Of a stretch of DNA of 64,000 nucleotides, positions 52,851 to 61,954 are shown piece by piece; the stretch's first letter is position 1; the number at the start of each line of letters is the position of its first letter. The translations under genes were made by a program, and so were the position numbers. The DNA lies in the NCBI RefSeq assembly GCF_003114835.2, contig NZ_AP025028.1, positions 2,012,001 through 2,076,000 on the forward strand, read 5' to 3'. Under the pieces are notes generated by a model. It ran no database searches. It was not told the origin of the DNA and worked only from the letters and a program-made list of their open reading frames with translations. Origin of the DNA: Leptospira kobayashii. Lineage in GTDB: Bacteria; Spirochaetota; Leptospiria; Leptospirales; Leptospiraceae.

Positions 52851-54583
52851 TTCAGTTTTCTACCTTTGATCTGATTCTTTTTGTTTCTCCCTTCCTGATC
52901 ATTCTAGGAATATTAGTATATTCTTCAAAACTAAGTAAGCCCAATTTAAAAAACTATTTCCAAGCGGAAGGCAAAATGTCCTGGTTTGTTGCAGGCACTG
53001 CGATGGTTGCAACAACCTTTGCCGCGGATACTCCTCTTGCAGTCACTGAAATCGTTCGTAACAACGGTATTTCGGGAAACTGGATTTGGTGGTATATGGC
53101 AATCGGAGGATTCGTTACAGTATTCTTTTTTTCCAAATTATGGAAACGATCCGGCGCCACAACGGATCTGGAGCTGATACAAATCCGATATTCCGGTAAA
53201 GAAGCCCTGTATTTAAGAGGATTCAAATCGGTATTCATCGGGTTATTTCTGAATTTGGTAATCCTCGGTTGGGTCAATCTGGCAATGTTAAAGATATTGC
53301 AGGTATTTTTTCCGGAGTATTCCAGCGGACTTTTACTCGCATTACTTTTGTTTATTGGAATTATTTATACTTCGATTGCGGGTCTTCGTGGAATTTCATA
53401 TATAGATGTGTTTCAGTTTTTTCTAGCTTGGGGAGGTTGTTTGATTTATGCCTGGCAAGTCCTGGATCTACCTTCTGTCGGAGGTTTATCCGGATTAAAA
53501 GACAAATTGCCACCTTCCACATTTCATTTTTTTCCTTCCTTTACCACTGATTCCGGTTTACCGTTCGATCATTTTCTAATCATGCTAACTGTTATTTGGT
53601 GGTCAAGCTGGTATCCAGGAGCGGAACCGGGAGGAGGGGGATACATTGCACAGAGGATTTTATCAACGAGCGATGAAAAGTCAGCTTTCAAAAGTTCTTT
53701 ATGGTTTGTGTTCGCCCATTATTTTTTAAGACCTTGGCCTTGGATATTAGTGGCGATCGCCTCTCTGATTCTTTTTCCTGTTTTAAGTCCCGAAGAAAGC
53801 GGAAAAGGTTTTTTACTCATCTTAAATGAAATCTCATTTCCCGGAATGAAAGGTTTGTTACTAAGCGCGTTTCTCGCTGCCTATTTATCCACACTCGCCA
53901 CCCATCTCAATTGGGGTGCTTCCTACTTGGTGGTGGATCTTTGGAAGCCGATTCTCCAAAAATCCAAACAGGACAGTTATTACCTGAAAGTATCCTACCT
54001 GATCCAAATTCTGACAGGCGTCTTATCTTTGTTACTTGCACTTTACGGAATGGATACGATCAAAGGTGCTTGGGTGTTTTTACTGGAAGCATCTTCCGGG
54101 ATCGGATTTGTGCTGATTGCCAGATGGTATTACTGGAGGATTTCAGCGTTTACGGAAATCTTAGCCCTCTTCGTATCTCCATTCTTTTATATAGTTTTTT
54201 CGATAGTCTTGAAAGTTCCTTTTCCTTACTCCATTTTATGCACTTCCGTTTCCAGCGTGATTGTACTTTTAATCAGTACGAGATTACTTCCCGGGACTTC
54301 ACCTACGGTTTTATTGGAATTTTACAATAAAACTAAACCACCGATCCTATTCTGGAAAGGCCTAGCGAAAGAATTATCAAACGGTATTCCATTAAAAGAA
54401 TATTCGAATCATTTGATTTATTCACTTCTGGGAGTCATTTCCGGAATTTTACTCATCTTCAGCGGACTTTACAGCATTCAATCTCTATTTTGGAATCGGG
54501 AAAGTTTGGTGATTTCTTTGATCATATTTTTATCCAGTTTACCTCTTATGGGAATTTCCATACAAAAAGCGATAAAGGACTAA
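52847..54583 (+). CDS. Sodium/solute symporter (SSS family)
   Basis: A 578-residue membrane protein with about 13-15 helices. The region AGTAMVATTFAADTPLAVTEI early in the protein and GISYIDVFQFFLAWGG in the middle follow the SSS (LeuT-fold) pattern; WWSSWYPGAEPGGGGYIAQR is the conserved broken-helix region. Substrate is not predictable: members carry sugars, amino acids, acetate or vitamins. The start overlaps the hisF stop (ATGA), so expression is coupled. No solute-specific enzymes are adjacent. Confidence 0.82.
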   Translation: MIQFSTFDLILFVSPFLIILGILVYSSKLSKPNLKNYFQAEGKMSWFVAGTAMVATTFAADTPLAVTEIVRNNGISGNWIWWYMAIGGFVTVFFFSKLWKRSGATTDLELIQIRYSGKEALYLRGFKSVFIGLFLNLVILGWVNLAMLKILQVFFPEYSSGLLLALLLFIGIIYTSIAGLRGISYIDVFQFFLAWGGCLIYAWQVLDLPSVGGLSGLKDKLPPSTFHFFPSFTTDSGLPFDHFLIMLTVIWWSSWYPGAEPGGGGYIAQRILSTSDEKSAFKSSLWFVFAHYFLRPWPWILVAIASLILFPVLSPEESGKGFLLILNEISFPGMKGLLLSAFLAAYLSTLATHLNWGASYLVVDLWKPILQKSKQDSYYLKVSYLIQILTGVLSLLLALYGMDTIKGAWVFLLEASSGIGFVLIARWYYWRISAFTEILALFVSPFFYIVFSIVLKVPFPYSILCTSVSSVIVLLISTRLLPGTSPTVLLEFYNKTKPPILFWKGLAKELSNGIPLKEYSNHLIYSLLGVISGILLIFSGLYSIQSLFWNRESLVISLIIFLSSLPLMGISIQKAIKD

Positions 54584-54601
54584 CTTGTACTAATTGATGT
54601 C

Positions 54602-55687
54602 TTAAGGCAAAGCCAATAATTCATCGACACTAATAATGACTGCTTGAAACAAAGTCAAACTTTTCAAATCGTCCACATCCGTAGTTTGAAATGCCATCAT
54701 CGAATGATCGTAACCCGTAAACTTCGACTGTTTGCGGGTTAGGTTGCCCAAAACAGCGCTATTTCCCGGAACAATTCCGTCATTTACGGAAAAGCCTGCG
54801 TTCGTAGAACTTAGAATCTGACAACCGGTAGCATAATAGAAAGTTTCATTTCCAGTGCATCCGTTCAATTCCCCATAATAAGAAATAAATCTGGAGTTAT
54901 CCGTTAGGTTGGTATTGATATAATCCAAAGTATCGTTTTCAGCACCGGTGATTGTGATCTGCCCCGTTCCTTTATTCGTATGACGAAGATCCCTTCCTCC
55001 TAAAGTACCGGTAAGATAGGTAACCATATTTTTCAATAACGGATCATCTGAAAAATTAGGCGTGGCGAAAGGAGATCCGTACTGAGGAGATGCCAAAGTT
55101 ACGACTCCATCAATCAACCCCGCCTCATAATCGGAAGACAACATGGCACTTCTGGTAACGATCCCGCCCATGGAATGAGCAATCACGATGACTTTATCGT
55201 CTTTTTTGAATGTACTTTTTAGAACAGAGGCAAAATTCCGACCGTTGAACAAAACCCCGCTGGAAGTACGGTAAGTATACAAAAACAATTCATACTTATC
55301 TTTAGCGGAACTGATATTTTCCTGATAATGAATGATTCCATTCCGAAATGTGTTTTGGATGTTTTCAATTTTTTTAGAATCACCGGGAACAGGATCCGAG
55401 TCTCTTTCCGCAGGATTCCATCCGTGAATAAAAATAATTTTAGGACGACCGTTGTTTTTCTCTGAAAAATTAGAATCTATGAATTGTTCATTTTTTAGAT
55501 TTCTGGATGTAGCGGGAAGGAATTGAAAAAGTTTATGATTCGGATTGGAAATCAACCCGAAGGCAGCTAACAAAAAGTAACGATTTGAATTTTTATCCGT
55601 TTCGAATTCTTTTTTATAAAAATCGTAGATACACTGATTCAAAAAACATAAACTAAAAACAAGAAATATAAAACGTTTTAGATACAT
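54602..55687 (-). CDS. Lipase-like alpha/beta-hydrolase lipoprotein
   Basis: A 361-residue predicted lipoprotein: the signal ends FLNQC, giving Cys19. IIFIHGWNP is the oxyanion strand, and VIVIAHSMGGIVTRSAM holds the nucleophile serine in A-H-S-M-G-G, as in PGAP1/DUF676-type lipases and the bacterial LipA group. TLASPQYGSPFA follows as usual. The acid (probably in SVNDGIVP) and the His (YDHSMM near residue 337) have plausible places. An extracellular-face esterase or lipase is the best guess; substrate unknown. Downstream of the TrmH/cysS genes on the same strand, 11 bases apart. Confidence 0.8.
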   Translation of the reverse strand: MYLKRFIFLVFSLCFLNQCIYDFYKKEFETDKNSNRYFLLAAFGLISNPNHKLFQFLPATSRNLKNEQFIDSNFSEKNNGRPKIIFIHGWNPAERDSDPVPGDSKKIENIQNTFRNGIIHYQENISSAKDKYELFLYTYRTSSGVLFNGRNFASVLKSTFKKDDKVIVIAHSMGGIVTRSAMLSSDYEAGLIDGVVTLASPQYGSPFATPNFSDDPLLKNMVTYLTGTLGGRDLRHTNKGTGQITITGAENDTLDYINTNLTDNSRFISYYGELNGCTGNETFYYATGCQILSSTNAGFSVNDGIVPGNSAVLGNLTRKQSKFTGYDHSMMAFQTTDVDDLKSLTLFQAVIISVDELLALP

Positions 55688-55698
55688 GTATGAAACTC

Positions 55699-56466
55699 TT
55701 ATCCATTTACAACTCTATCTAAAGTAATACCACAAGCTACTACAACATTCAAGGAAGATACTGACCCGTGAAGCCCGATTCTTGCAATATAATCGGAATT
55801 TTCCAAAAGTATTTTTTTAACACCTTCCCCTTCATTTCCCAGTATGATCGCCAAATTTTCGGGTTCAGGCAAGGTTTCCCAAATTTCCTCCGAACCTTCC
55901 TCGTCGGTGGCCATGATCCAATATTCATTTTTCTTTAAATACTCTAAGCTCTGTGCTAAATTCGAAACTCTGAATATATTCAAATGATGAATGGCACCTG
56001 CGGAAGATTTTTCCACTACGGGAGTAATGGGACTTGTATCCCGATCGGACATTAGAATGTGTTTTACTCCGAAACACTCTGCAGTTCTGAGAATATTTCC
56101 CAAATTCCCAGGATCTTGGATTCTGTCCAAAATCAAAATAGGGCCTTCACCGGATTCCACCGCAGATTTAAATTGTTCCCAGCTTTGAGACTGAAATGAT
56201 TTTTGTTTGGTTCGAATGATCACATATCCCTGATGATTTTTATCACTGGCAATACGATCCAATTCACGGCCACTTACGGATGTTATCTTAATATTGGGAG
56301 GAACAAAGGTTTGAATCTTTCTTTTTTCTTCAAGGTTAAAGGAATCTTTGATCAGAATTTCTTTGATCGTTTTTACACCTTTTTCAGGAACCATTTTTTC
56401 CAACGATTCCAGGAACTCATAAAAATTCCTTTTTCCAAAGAGTATGTCTACTGGACTTTTTTCCAC
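55699..56466 (-). CDS. TrmH/SpoU-family RNA 2'-O-ribose methyltransferase
   Basis: A SPOUT methyltransferase of 255 residues with an N-terminal substrate-binding domain (about 1-90) and the knotted domain: ILDRIQDPGNLGNILRTAE (motif 1), LAIILGNEGEGVKK (motif 2) and IGLHGSVSSLNVVVACGI (motif 3). The closest family members methylate 23S rRNA (RlmB, G2251) or related sites; the exact target is not certain. It begins at a GTG within the end of cysS, 19 bases overlapping, so translation should be coupled. Confidence 0.85.
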   Translation of the reverse strand: MEKSPVDILFGKRNFYEFLESLEKMVPEKGVKTIKEILIKDSFNLEEKRKIQTFVPPNIKITSVSGRELDRIASDKNHQGYVIIRTKQKSFQSQSWEQFKSAVESGEGPILILDRIQDPGNLGNILRTAECFGVKHILMSDRDTSPITPVVEKSSAGAIHHLNIFRVSNLAQSLEYLKKNEYWIMATDEEGSEEIWETLPEPENLAIILGNEGEGVKKILLENSDYIARIGLHGSVSSLNVVVACGITLDRVVNG

Positions 56467-57902
56467 TGAGTGATTCCTTCTTTTGTATCTAATAGCTGAA
56501 TTCCGCGTGAGCTAAGTATATTACGGATTTCATCCGCTCTTGCAAAATTTTTATTCTTTTTCGCCATTGCTCTTTCTTCCACAAGACCGTTGATTTCATT
56601 TTCTTCTTCAAGAGAGAAAACGGGAGATTCTTTCTTAAAGTCCAAAACACCTAACAAAGAGTCCACAAATAGAAAATAATAAACCAGTTCCAAATGATCA
56701 TTTCCGACCCAAAGGTTCTTGTCATAGGATTGATTGATTTCTTTGATAAACTCAAATAAAGAACCCAAAGATTTAGGAAGGTTCAAATCATCACAAAACC
56801 CACTTTCAAAGTCGGTCAACGCAGACAGGATCTGATTATTTTTGATTTTTGCTTTGATGCTTTGAATATTTACTCTTTCCGGATTTTCATAAACATAATC
56901 CAAAGATTCGAGAATTCGAAATAATGTAGTTTGAATTCGTTCCAGAGCTTGTTTCGCTTCTTCCAATTTTGCCAAAGAAAAATTAAGTTTGGATCTATAA
57001 TGCGAAGAAATCAGCAAATAACGGATTTGTTTTTTATCGTAACCTTTTTCCAAAATGTCCCGCAAGGTAAAAAAGTTGCCCTTACTTTTGGACATTTTTT
57101 CACCTTCAACTAACAAGTGTTCACAATGAAGCCATGTTGTTACGAATTCTTCTTCTGGATAAGCGCCTTGCGACTGTGCATGTTCGTTTTCATGATGGGG
57201 GAAAAGTAAATCGATCCCTCCGGTATGAATGTCCACTCCCGATCCATAGACTTTTCGAATCATTGCGGAACATTCCAAATGCCAGCCGGGTCTGCCTTTT
57301 CCCAAATCCGTTTCCCAGGATTTTTCTCCTTCGGATTTTTGATTTTTCCAAAGTACGAAATCACGAACATCGTCTTTTTCGTATTCATCGGCATCGTTTC
57401 GAACACCTGATTTCATTCCGGCTACGTCGATTTTTGAAAGTTCACCATACCCTTTGAACTTCTGAATCGAGTAATAAAGACTTCCGTCTTTTTCATAAAC
57501 AAGTCCGTTTTTTTGCAGGCGATGAACCAAATCGACCATATCTTCAATGGATTCGGTAGCTTTCGGATAGTGTTCCAATTTCAGAATATTCAAAGATTCT
57601 AAATCTTCAAAAAATGCCTTTGTCCAGGGCGCGGTGATTTCCTCTACGGAAAGTTTTTTCTCGATAGACGCATTGATGATCTTATCATCGATATCGGTTA
57701 TATTCATGGATTGATCCAAAACATAACCTTCCGAAAGAAGGGCACGCCTGAGAACATCCACAAACAGAAAGGATCTGATATTTCCTATATGGGCAAAATT
57801 ATAAACGGTAGGGCCACAGGAATAAATCTTCACCCGATTCGGATCTTTAGGAAGGAACGGCTCTTTTTTCCCTGATTTGGAATTATAAAACTGAAATGAC
57901 AT
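56448..57902 (-). CDS. cysS: Cysteinyl-tRNA synthetase
   Basis: A class I synthetase of 484 residues charging tRNA(Cys). The HIGH motif reads FAHIGNIRSF near 35, the preceding SCGPTVYN and the later GGIDLLFPHHENE hold zinc and cysteine ligands, and GEKMSKSKGN near 270 is the KMSKS loop. The C-terminal anticodon-binding helices end in ILSSRGIQLLDTKEG, the family's usual tail. It is followed by the overlapping methyltransferase gene, and preceded by the esterase-like gene with five bases between. Confidence 0.96.
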   Translation of the reverse strand: MSFQFYNSKSGKKEPFLPKDPNRVKIYSCGPTVYNFAHIGNIRSFLFVDVLRRALLSEGYVLDQSMNITDIDDKIINASIEKKLSVEEITAPWTKAFFEDLESLNILKLEHYPKATESIEDMVDLVHRLQKNGLVYEKDGSLYYSIQKFKGYGELSKIDVAGMKSGVRNDADEYEKDDVRDFVLWKNQKSEGEKSWETDLGKGRPGWHLECSAMIRKVYGSGVDIHTGGIDLLFPHHENEHAQSQGAYPEEEFVTTWLHCEHLLVEGEKMSKSKGNFFTLRDILEKGYDKKQIRYLLISSHYRSKLNFSLAKLEEAKQALERIQTTLFRILESLDYVYENPERVNIQSIKAKIKNNQILSALTDFESGFCDDLNLPKSLGSLFEFIKEINQSYDKNLWVGNDHLELVYYFLFVDSLLGVLDFKKESPVFSLEEENEINGLVEERAMAKKNKNFARADEIRNILSSRGIQLLDTKEGITQWKKVQ

Positions 57903-57907
57903 AGATT

Positions 57908-58876
57908 CTAAAGTTGAAAAATTTCTTTTACAAATTCTATATTTACTAACGGCTGTTTTTCTTTTCCCGCTTCATTGCCTTCCGTAGGATAGATCTGCAT
58001 TCTCTTATCGCAATTCATATGATTGAACAATGCAAAGATCGCCTTAGGGTGGGAAAGATTGTCTTCCATTCCGCAGGTGAATAGGGCCGGTATTTTGATC
58101 TTTTTGGCGAAATAAACGGCATCGAAGTAGGCCAGTTCTTTTTTATAATCTATCTTTTTTGTTGCCCGTTTTTCCAGACTGGGAGCCATTTCCCTGACCC
58201 AAGGATTTGCTTTCAAAGAAAGTTGGTCTTTATCAATATAACAAAAAGAAGGTGTTTCTAAAATCAAACCTTTGATCCGATCGGTAAATGCGGCACCAAA
58301 TACGGATAATGCGGAACCTAGCGATTTTCCATGAAGAATGATCTGGTCTCCGTCGATTCCGTCACTCAAACGTAGGAATTCGATGGTTCGAATCACATCC
58401 AAGTAAAGTTTTCTCATATAAAAATCTTCTTTTGCATCAAGACCCGTTGCAAAATAATTGGGAGACCAATTCGGCAGTTTGTTTCCTGTATTCGGATCAA
58501 TCGGAGCCTGGATCATTTCTTCTCCATGCCCGCGCAAGCTGATATGAAGTTGCGCCACTCCTAGATCGGAATAACCTTTTTGAATTTCTTCTTCAGGAGC
58601 GAGATAGTCATGAAAAAAAACAACAACCGGCCGATCTCCTCTTTTTCTGGGAATGGCAAGTTTTCCATGGATCGTATAGTTTCCGATTCCCTGGAAACTA
58701 ACATCGTTTAGAGATTCCCAGATAAAACTACCTTTCAAAACGGTTTTATAAGTCGCTTTGATCGGGACTTTTTTTAATTCTTGAAAACCTTCTTTCCAAA
58801 AGGATTCCAAATCACTGGGAGGATCCAATTTGGGAAAAGTCTGAAAACATTCATCGAAACTAATTGGTTGTGGCAT
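57908..58876 (-). CDS. Acetyl-xylan-esterase-like alpha/beta hydrolase missing the catalytic His
   Basis: A 322-residue protein of the AXE1/cephalosporin-C deacetylase type. LDPPSDLESFWKEGF at the N-terminus, then the fold with VVVFFHDYL and the nucleophile Ser185 in LHGKSLGSAL. The acid is likely the Asp in CGMEDNLSHP. Where family members have Y-P-x-x-x-H-E, this reads YPTEGNEAG, with Asn in place of His. Unless another His substitutes, it should be weak or inactive as an esterase. It lies in one strand with folD upstream (one base between stop and start) and cysS downstream, an unusual company for a deacetylase. Confidence 0.72.
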   Translation of the reverse strand: MPQPISFDECFQTFPKLDPPSDLESFWKEGFQELKKVPIKATYKTVLKGSFIWESLNDVSFQGIGNYTIHGKLAIPRKRGDRPVVVFFHDYLAPEEEIQKGYSDLGVAQLHISLRGHGEEMIQAPIDPNTGNKLPNWSPNYFATGLDAKEDFYMRKLYLDVIRTIEFLRLSDGIDGDQIILHGKSLGSALSVFGAAFTDRIKGLILETPSFCYIDKDQLSLKANPWVREMAPSLEKRATKKIDYKKELAYFDAVYFAKKIKIPALFTCGMEDNLSHPKAIFALFNHMNCDKRMQIYPTEGNEAGKEKQPLVNIEFVKEIFQL

Positions 58877-58877
58877 T

Positions 58878-59735
58878 TTATCTGGCTAACGGTGGTGAAA
58901 ATTTTCCCTGATAGGAATATAAAGTCTGAAGTAACAACACTGCAATCGTCATCGGTCCGACTCCGCCGGGAACTGGTGTGTAATAAGAAGACTTATCCTT
59001 CGCAACTGAAATTTGAATGTCTCCCACATTACCTACGTTATAGCCTGCATCAAGCAGAACCGCTCCCTCTTTGATCCAATCCGCTTGGATGAATTCGGGT
59101 TTTCCCACGGCACCGACTACAATGTCGGCTTGTTTTACAAGCTCGGGAAGATTTTTTGTTTTGGAATGGCAAAGTGTAACGGTAGCATCCAGATTGGTCA
59201 ACATAACCGCCATCGGCTTACCAAGGATAGGTGATCGTCCTACCACGACCGCGTGTTTGCCTGCAACTTCAATTCCATATTCCTGTAAAAGTAAAATCAT
59301 TCCGTAAGGTGTGCATGGAAAATAAGCCGCCTTATTCATGGAAAGTTTCCCAAACGAGTTCGTAGTCACGCCATCCACATCTTTTTCAGGTAAGATGGCA
59401 TCAAAACAAGCTCTCTCATCAATCCCGTGAGGGACCGGGTGTTGCAATAGGATTCCATGAACGGAAGGATCGTCATTCAACTTACCAATTTCAACTAACA
59501 ACTCTTCTGTGGTTGTCGATTGGGGAAGGCGGACGTATTTGGAAAGAATTCCCACCGCATGACATGCCTTCACCTTCATGCTCACATAGGTTTCGGAAGC
59601 CGGGTTATCACCGACTAGAATGGTCGCCAGAGTCGGTGGATTTTTTCCTGGGCCGGATTTTTTAAGTTCATTTGCGATTCCGTCTTTAATCTTTGCGGAA
59701 ATCGCTTTACCGTCGAGTAGGGTGGGAGATTTCAT
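58878..59735 (-). CDS. folD: Methylenetetrahydrofolate dehydrogenase/cyclohydrolase
   Basis: FolD interconverts methylene- and formyl-tetrahydrofolate, supplying one-carbon units. The 285-residue protein has the Tyr/Lys pair in ASETYVSMKVKAC (Lys of the active site), HGILLQHPVPHGID, the folate signature PEKDVDGVT, and the NADP-binding VVVGRSPILGKPMA. PVPGGVGPMTIA near the end is diagnostic. It is divergent from asnS with about 55 bases between the starts. Confidence 0.96.
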   Translation of the reverse strand: MKSPTLLDGKAISAKIKDGIANELKKSGPGKNPPTLATILVGDNPASETYVSMKVKACHAVGILSKYVRLPQSTTTEELLVEIGKLNDDPSVHGILLQHPVPHGIDERACFDAILPEKDVDGVTTNSFGKLSMNKAAYFPCTPYGMILLLQEYGIEVAGKHAVVVGRSPILGKPMAVMLTNLDATVTLCHSKTKNLPELVKQADIVVGAVGKPEFIQADWIKEGAVLLDAGYNVGNVGDIQISVAKDKSSYYTPVPGGVGPMTIAVLLLQTLYSYQGKFSPPLAR

Positions 59736-59790
59736 TCAGTTAAGTTCAAAATTTCAAAGAAAATCGAACTGGCAAACAGAAAAACCATCC

Positions 59791-61092
59791 ATGTCTCATA
59801 CTTCGACAACGCTCGCAGAAAATACTCCTCCCACCTCAGCACCCCAAGAAGTTCTGGGCTGGGTTCACGGAATCCGTGGAAACAACCATGTGCAATTCCT
59901 TCAATTTAGAACCAATGGAAAGATCATTCAGGTCGTTATAGAAAAGGAAAAATTGGGGGAAGAAACCTTCAAATTCCTGAAAACCATCCCTCAGGAGACA
60001 TCCTTACGGATCTTAGGAAGTTATTCGGAAAATCCCAAAGCTCCGGGGGGCAGGGAACTAGTCCTCGGGTCCTTTGATATCATTGGAACTTCGGGAAATT
60101 ATCCGATTACCCCCAAAGAACACGGACCTGATTTTTTACACAACCACCGCCATCTTTGGCTCCGTTCCAAACGACAGATAGCGATCCTGAAAGTCCGCTC
60201 GGAACTTTCTTTCGCCATCCGGGAGTTTTTCAGAAACGAAGAATACACTTTGATCGATACTCCGATCCTAACCGGTTCCGTAGGTGAATCCGCAGGAACC
60301 TTATTCTCCACAGAATACTTCGATTTAGGACAAGCTTATCTTGCTCAAACGGGACAGCTCTATCTGGAAACTGCAGCTTTTTCCCATTCCAAAGTGTATT
60401 GTTTCGGCCCTACATTTCGGGCGGAAAAAAGCAAAACAAGAAGACATCTAACTGAGTTTTGGATGCTGGAAGCGGAAACGGCATTTCTGAATAACGAAGA
60501 AAATATTTCCTTTCAGGACCGTTTCATCCGAACCCTTGTAGAGACTGTAGCCAAAAGATGCCTCCCTGAATTGCAAATCCTTGAGAGAGATGTAGATTCC
60601 TTGTTTGCGTCCGTCCGGTCTTCGTTTCCAAAGATCGACTATTCGGAAGCTATTTCCATCTTACAATCCAAAGGGGAAAGCATAGAATGGGGAGAAGATA
60701 TCAATGCGGAAAGAGAAACAATTCTCACGGAACATTTCAAAAGCGCATTGTTTATTAAAAATTACCCTCGCGCCATCAAAGCTTTCTATATGAAACAAAA
60801 CCCGGAAGACCCGAGAACGGTTCTATGTGCCGACTTGATCGTTCCCGATGTAGGGGAAATCATAGGCGGATCGGAAAGGGAAGAAAGTTACGATAAAATT
60901 GTGGAACGAATCAAAGAAGAAAATCTACCGATTGAATCCTACGACTGGTATTTGGACCTTCGTAAATTCGGCTCCGTTCCTCATTCCGGCTTTGGAATGG
61001 GCCAGGAACGCATTTTGGCATGGATTTGCGGACTTCCCCATGTCAGGGAATGTATTCCTTTTCCCAGAATGATTTATAGACTACATCCCTAA
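59791..61092 (+). CDS. asnS: Asparaginyl-tRNA synthetase
   Basis: A class IIb synthetase of 433 residues charging tRNA(Asn). An N-terminal OB-fold anticodon domain (LGWVHGIRGNNHVQFLQFR) is followed by the catalytic domain with motif 2 FRAEKSKTRRHLTEFWMLEAE and motif 3 GFGMGQERILAWICGLPHVR. The Leu-Ala-Gln-T-Gly-Q-Leu-Y-Leu-E segment (AYLAQTGQLYLE) and the specificity region fit AsnRS better than AspRS because of the lack of the bacterial AspRS insertion. The open frame reaches back into folD, but the ATG of MSHTSTT gives the sensible protein. No strong ribosome site is seen. Confidence 0.92.
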   Translation: MSHTSTTLAENTPPTSAPQEVLGWVHGIRGNNHVQFLQFRTNGKIIQVVIEKEKLGEETFKFLKTIPQETSLRILGSYSENPKAPGGRELVLGSFDIIGTSGNYPITPKEHGPDFLHNHRHLWLRSKRQIAILKVRSELSFAIREFFRNEEYTLIDTPILTGSVGESAGTLFSTEYFDLGQAYLAQTGQLYLETAAFSHSKVYCFGPTFRAEKSKTRRHLTEFWMLEAETAFLNNEENISFQDRFIRTLVETVAKRCLPELQILERDVDSLFASVRSSFPKIDYSEAISILQSKGESIEWGEDINAERETILTEHFKSALFIKNYPRAIKAFYMKQNPEDPRTVLCADLIVPDVGEIIGGSEREESYDKIVERIKEENLPIESYDWYLDLRKFGSVPHSGFGMGQERILAWICGLPHVRECIPFPRMIYRLHP

Positions 61093-61125
61093 AAATTTAT
61101 TTCAGGGAATCACTACAAAAAAGCC

Positions 61126-61149
61126 GATCATCTCCATAGCGAGGTGATC
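61126..61149 (+). promoter_or_regulatory. Hairpin masking a strong ribosome site; anti-SD mimic
   Basis: GATCATCTC (61126-61134) can pair with GAGGTGATC (61141-61149) around the six-base loop CATAGC: eight Watson-Crick pairs and one G-U. The 3' arm is an exceptionally long Shine-Dalgarno, matching the universal 16S 3' end GATCACCTCC in nine bases, and stands one base before the ATG at 61151. The 5' arm is thus a copy of the 16S anti-SD with a single change. This suggests translation control, for instance by temperature or by a protein. Structure is seen, control is inferred. Confidence 0.6.
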
Positions 61150-61150
61150 C

Positions 61151-61954
61151 ATGGCGCAACAAGCAACACAAGTTCAAAACCTTACTATCGAGCAAGAAGC
61201 GTGGGATCTGTTCGAAGTTGGTTCCAATGAAGAAGTCCTTTATTTGGCGAAAAACAATCCTAGTAATCATTATCTACAACATCTTAGTTTCCTAGCGTTC
61301 TTTGAAGTGTCCGGGAAAAGTATAAATCCCAGCCCCAAAGGAATTTCAGTTTTATCCCCCATGGTGGAAGCGCTGGTAAATTTCGGAATGGGAAAAGATA
61401 AAGAAGCTGCAAAACAGGTCTCTCTTTATTTCAATTCGGGAAACTCTCCTATCTGTTATGCGATCGTAAATCTTGCCCTCAAAATTTATTTCAGATCGGA
61501 AAACTTTGCGGAAGCAAAATCGATCTTAAGCGCGTACAAAAAGAAATATAACGATACGACTTTCATCAAGGAAGAAATCACAAGCACGTATCACTTACGT
61601 AAATACGAAGAAGTGATCAAATTGTTCCGCGAAAACATCAAGCTTCTGAATGACGTTGAAATGCATAAAATGGTAGGAATGTCCTTACTGTTTTTGGATC
61701 GTCATAAGGAAGCAAATGTAATCTTCGAAAACATTCCGGGGAAATTGCAACTTCCTAGTTTTGAGGAAAAAAAATCTTCTTACTCGCTTGTATTTTCCAA
61801 AATCAGCAATCTGGAAAGTCGCGTTTCGGAATTAACCGCAAGAGAATTGGAAGATATGGGATTTGCTTATCTATTCCACGGAGAATATGAAAAAGCGGAA
61901 AAAACTTTTCTATCTCTTACTTCGAAACTAAAATCATCACTCTGCAACGTGTAA
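61151..61954 (+). CDS. TPR-like helical-repeat protein of unknown function
   Basis: A 267-residue cytoplasmic protein made of helix pairs resembling divergent TPR/SEL1 repeats (QEAWDLFEVGSNEEVLYLAKNN, LKIYFRSENFAEAKSILSAYKKKY, TYHLRKYEEVIKLFRENI, DMGFAYLFHGEYEKAEKTFLSL). It probably serves as an adaptor; no partner is identified. Its ribosome site is buried in the hairpin just upstream, pointing to post-transcriptional control. The last 38 bases overlap the convergent exported-protein gene, so both cannot be fully transcribed through without antisense RNA. Confidence 0.65.
   Translation: MAQQATQVQNLTIEQEAWDLFEVGSNEEVLYLAKNNPSNHYLQHLSFLAFFEVSGKSINPSPKGISVLSPMVEALVNFGMGKDKEAAKQVSLYFNSGNSPICYAIVNLALKIYFRSENFAEAKSILSAYKKKYNDTTFIKEEITSTYHLRKYEEVIKLFRENIKLLNDVEMHKMVGMSLLFLDRHKEANVIFENIPGKLQLPSFEEKKSSYSLVFSKISNLESRVSELTARELEDMGFAYLFHGEYEKAEKTFLSLTSKLKSSLCNV

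Noticed and set aside
59620..59790. Extended N-terminus of asnS running back into folD
   Set aside because: It is antisense to the folD coding sequence and has no family resemblance; the ATG at 59791 gives a normal AsnRS.
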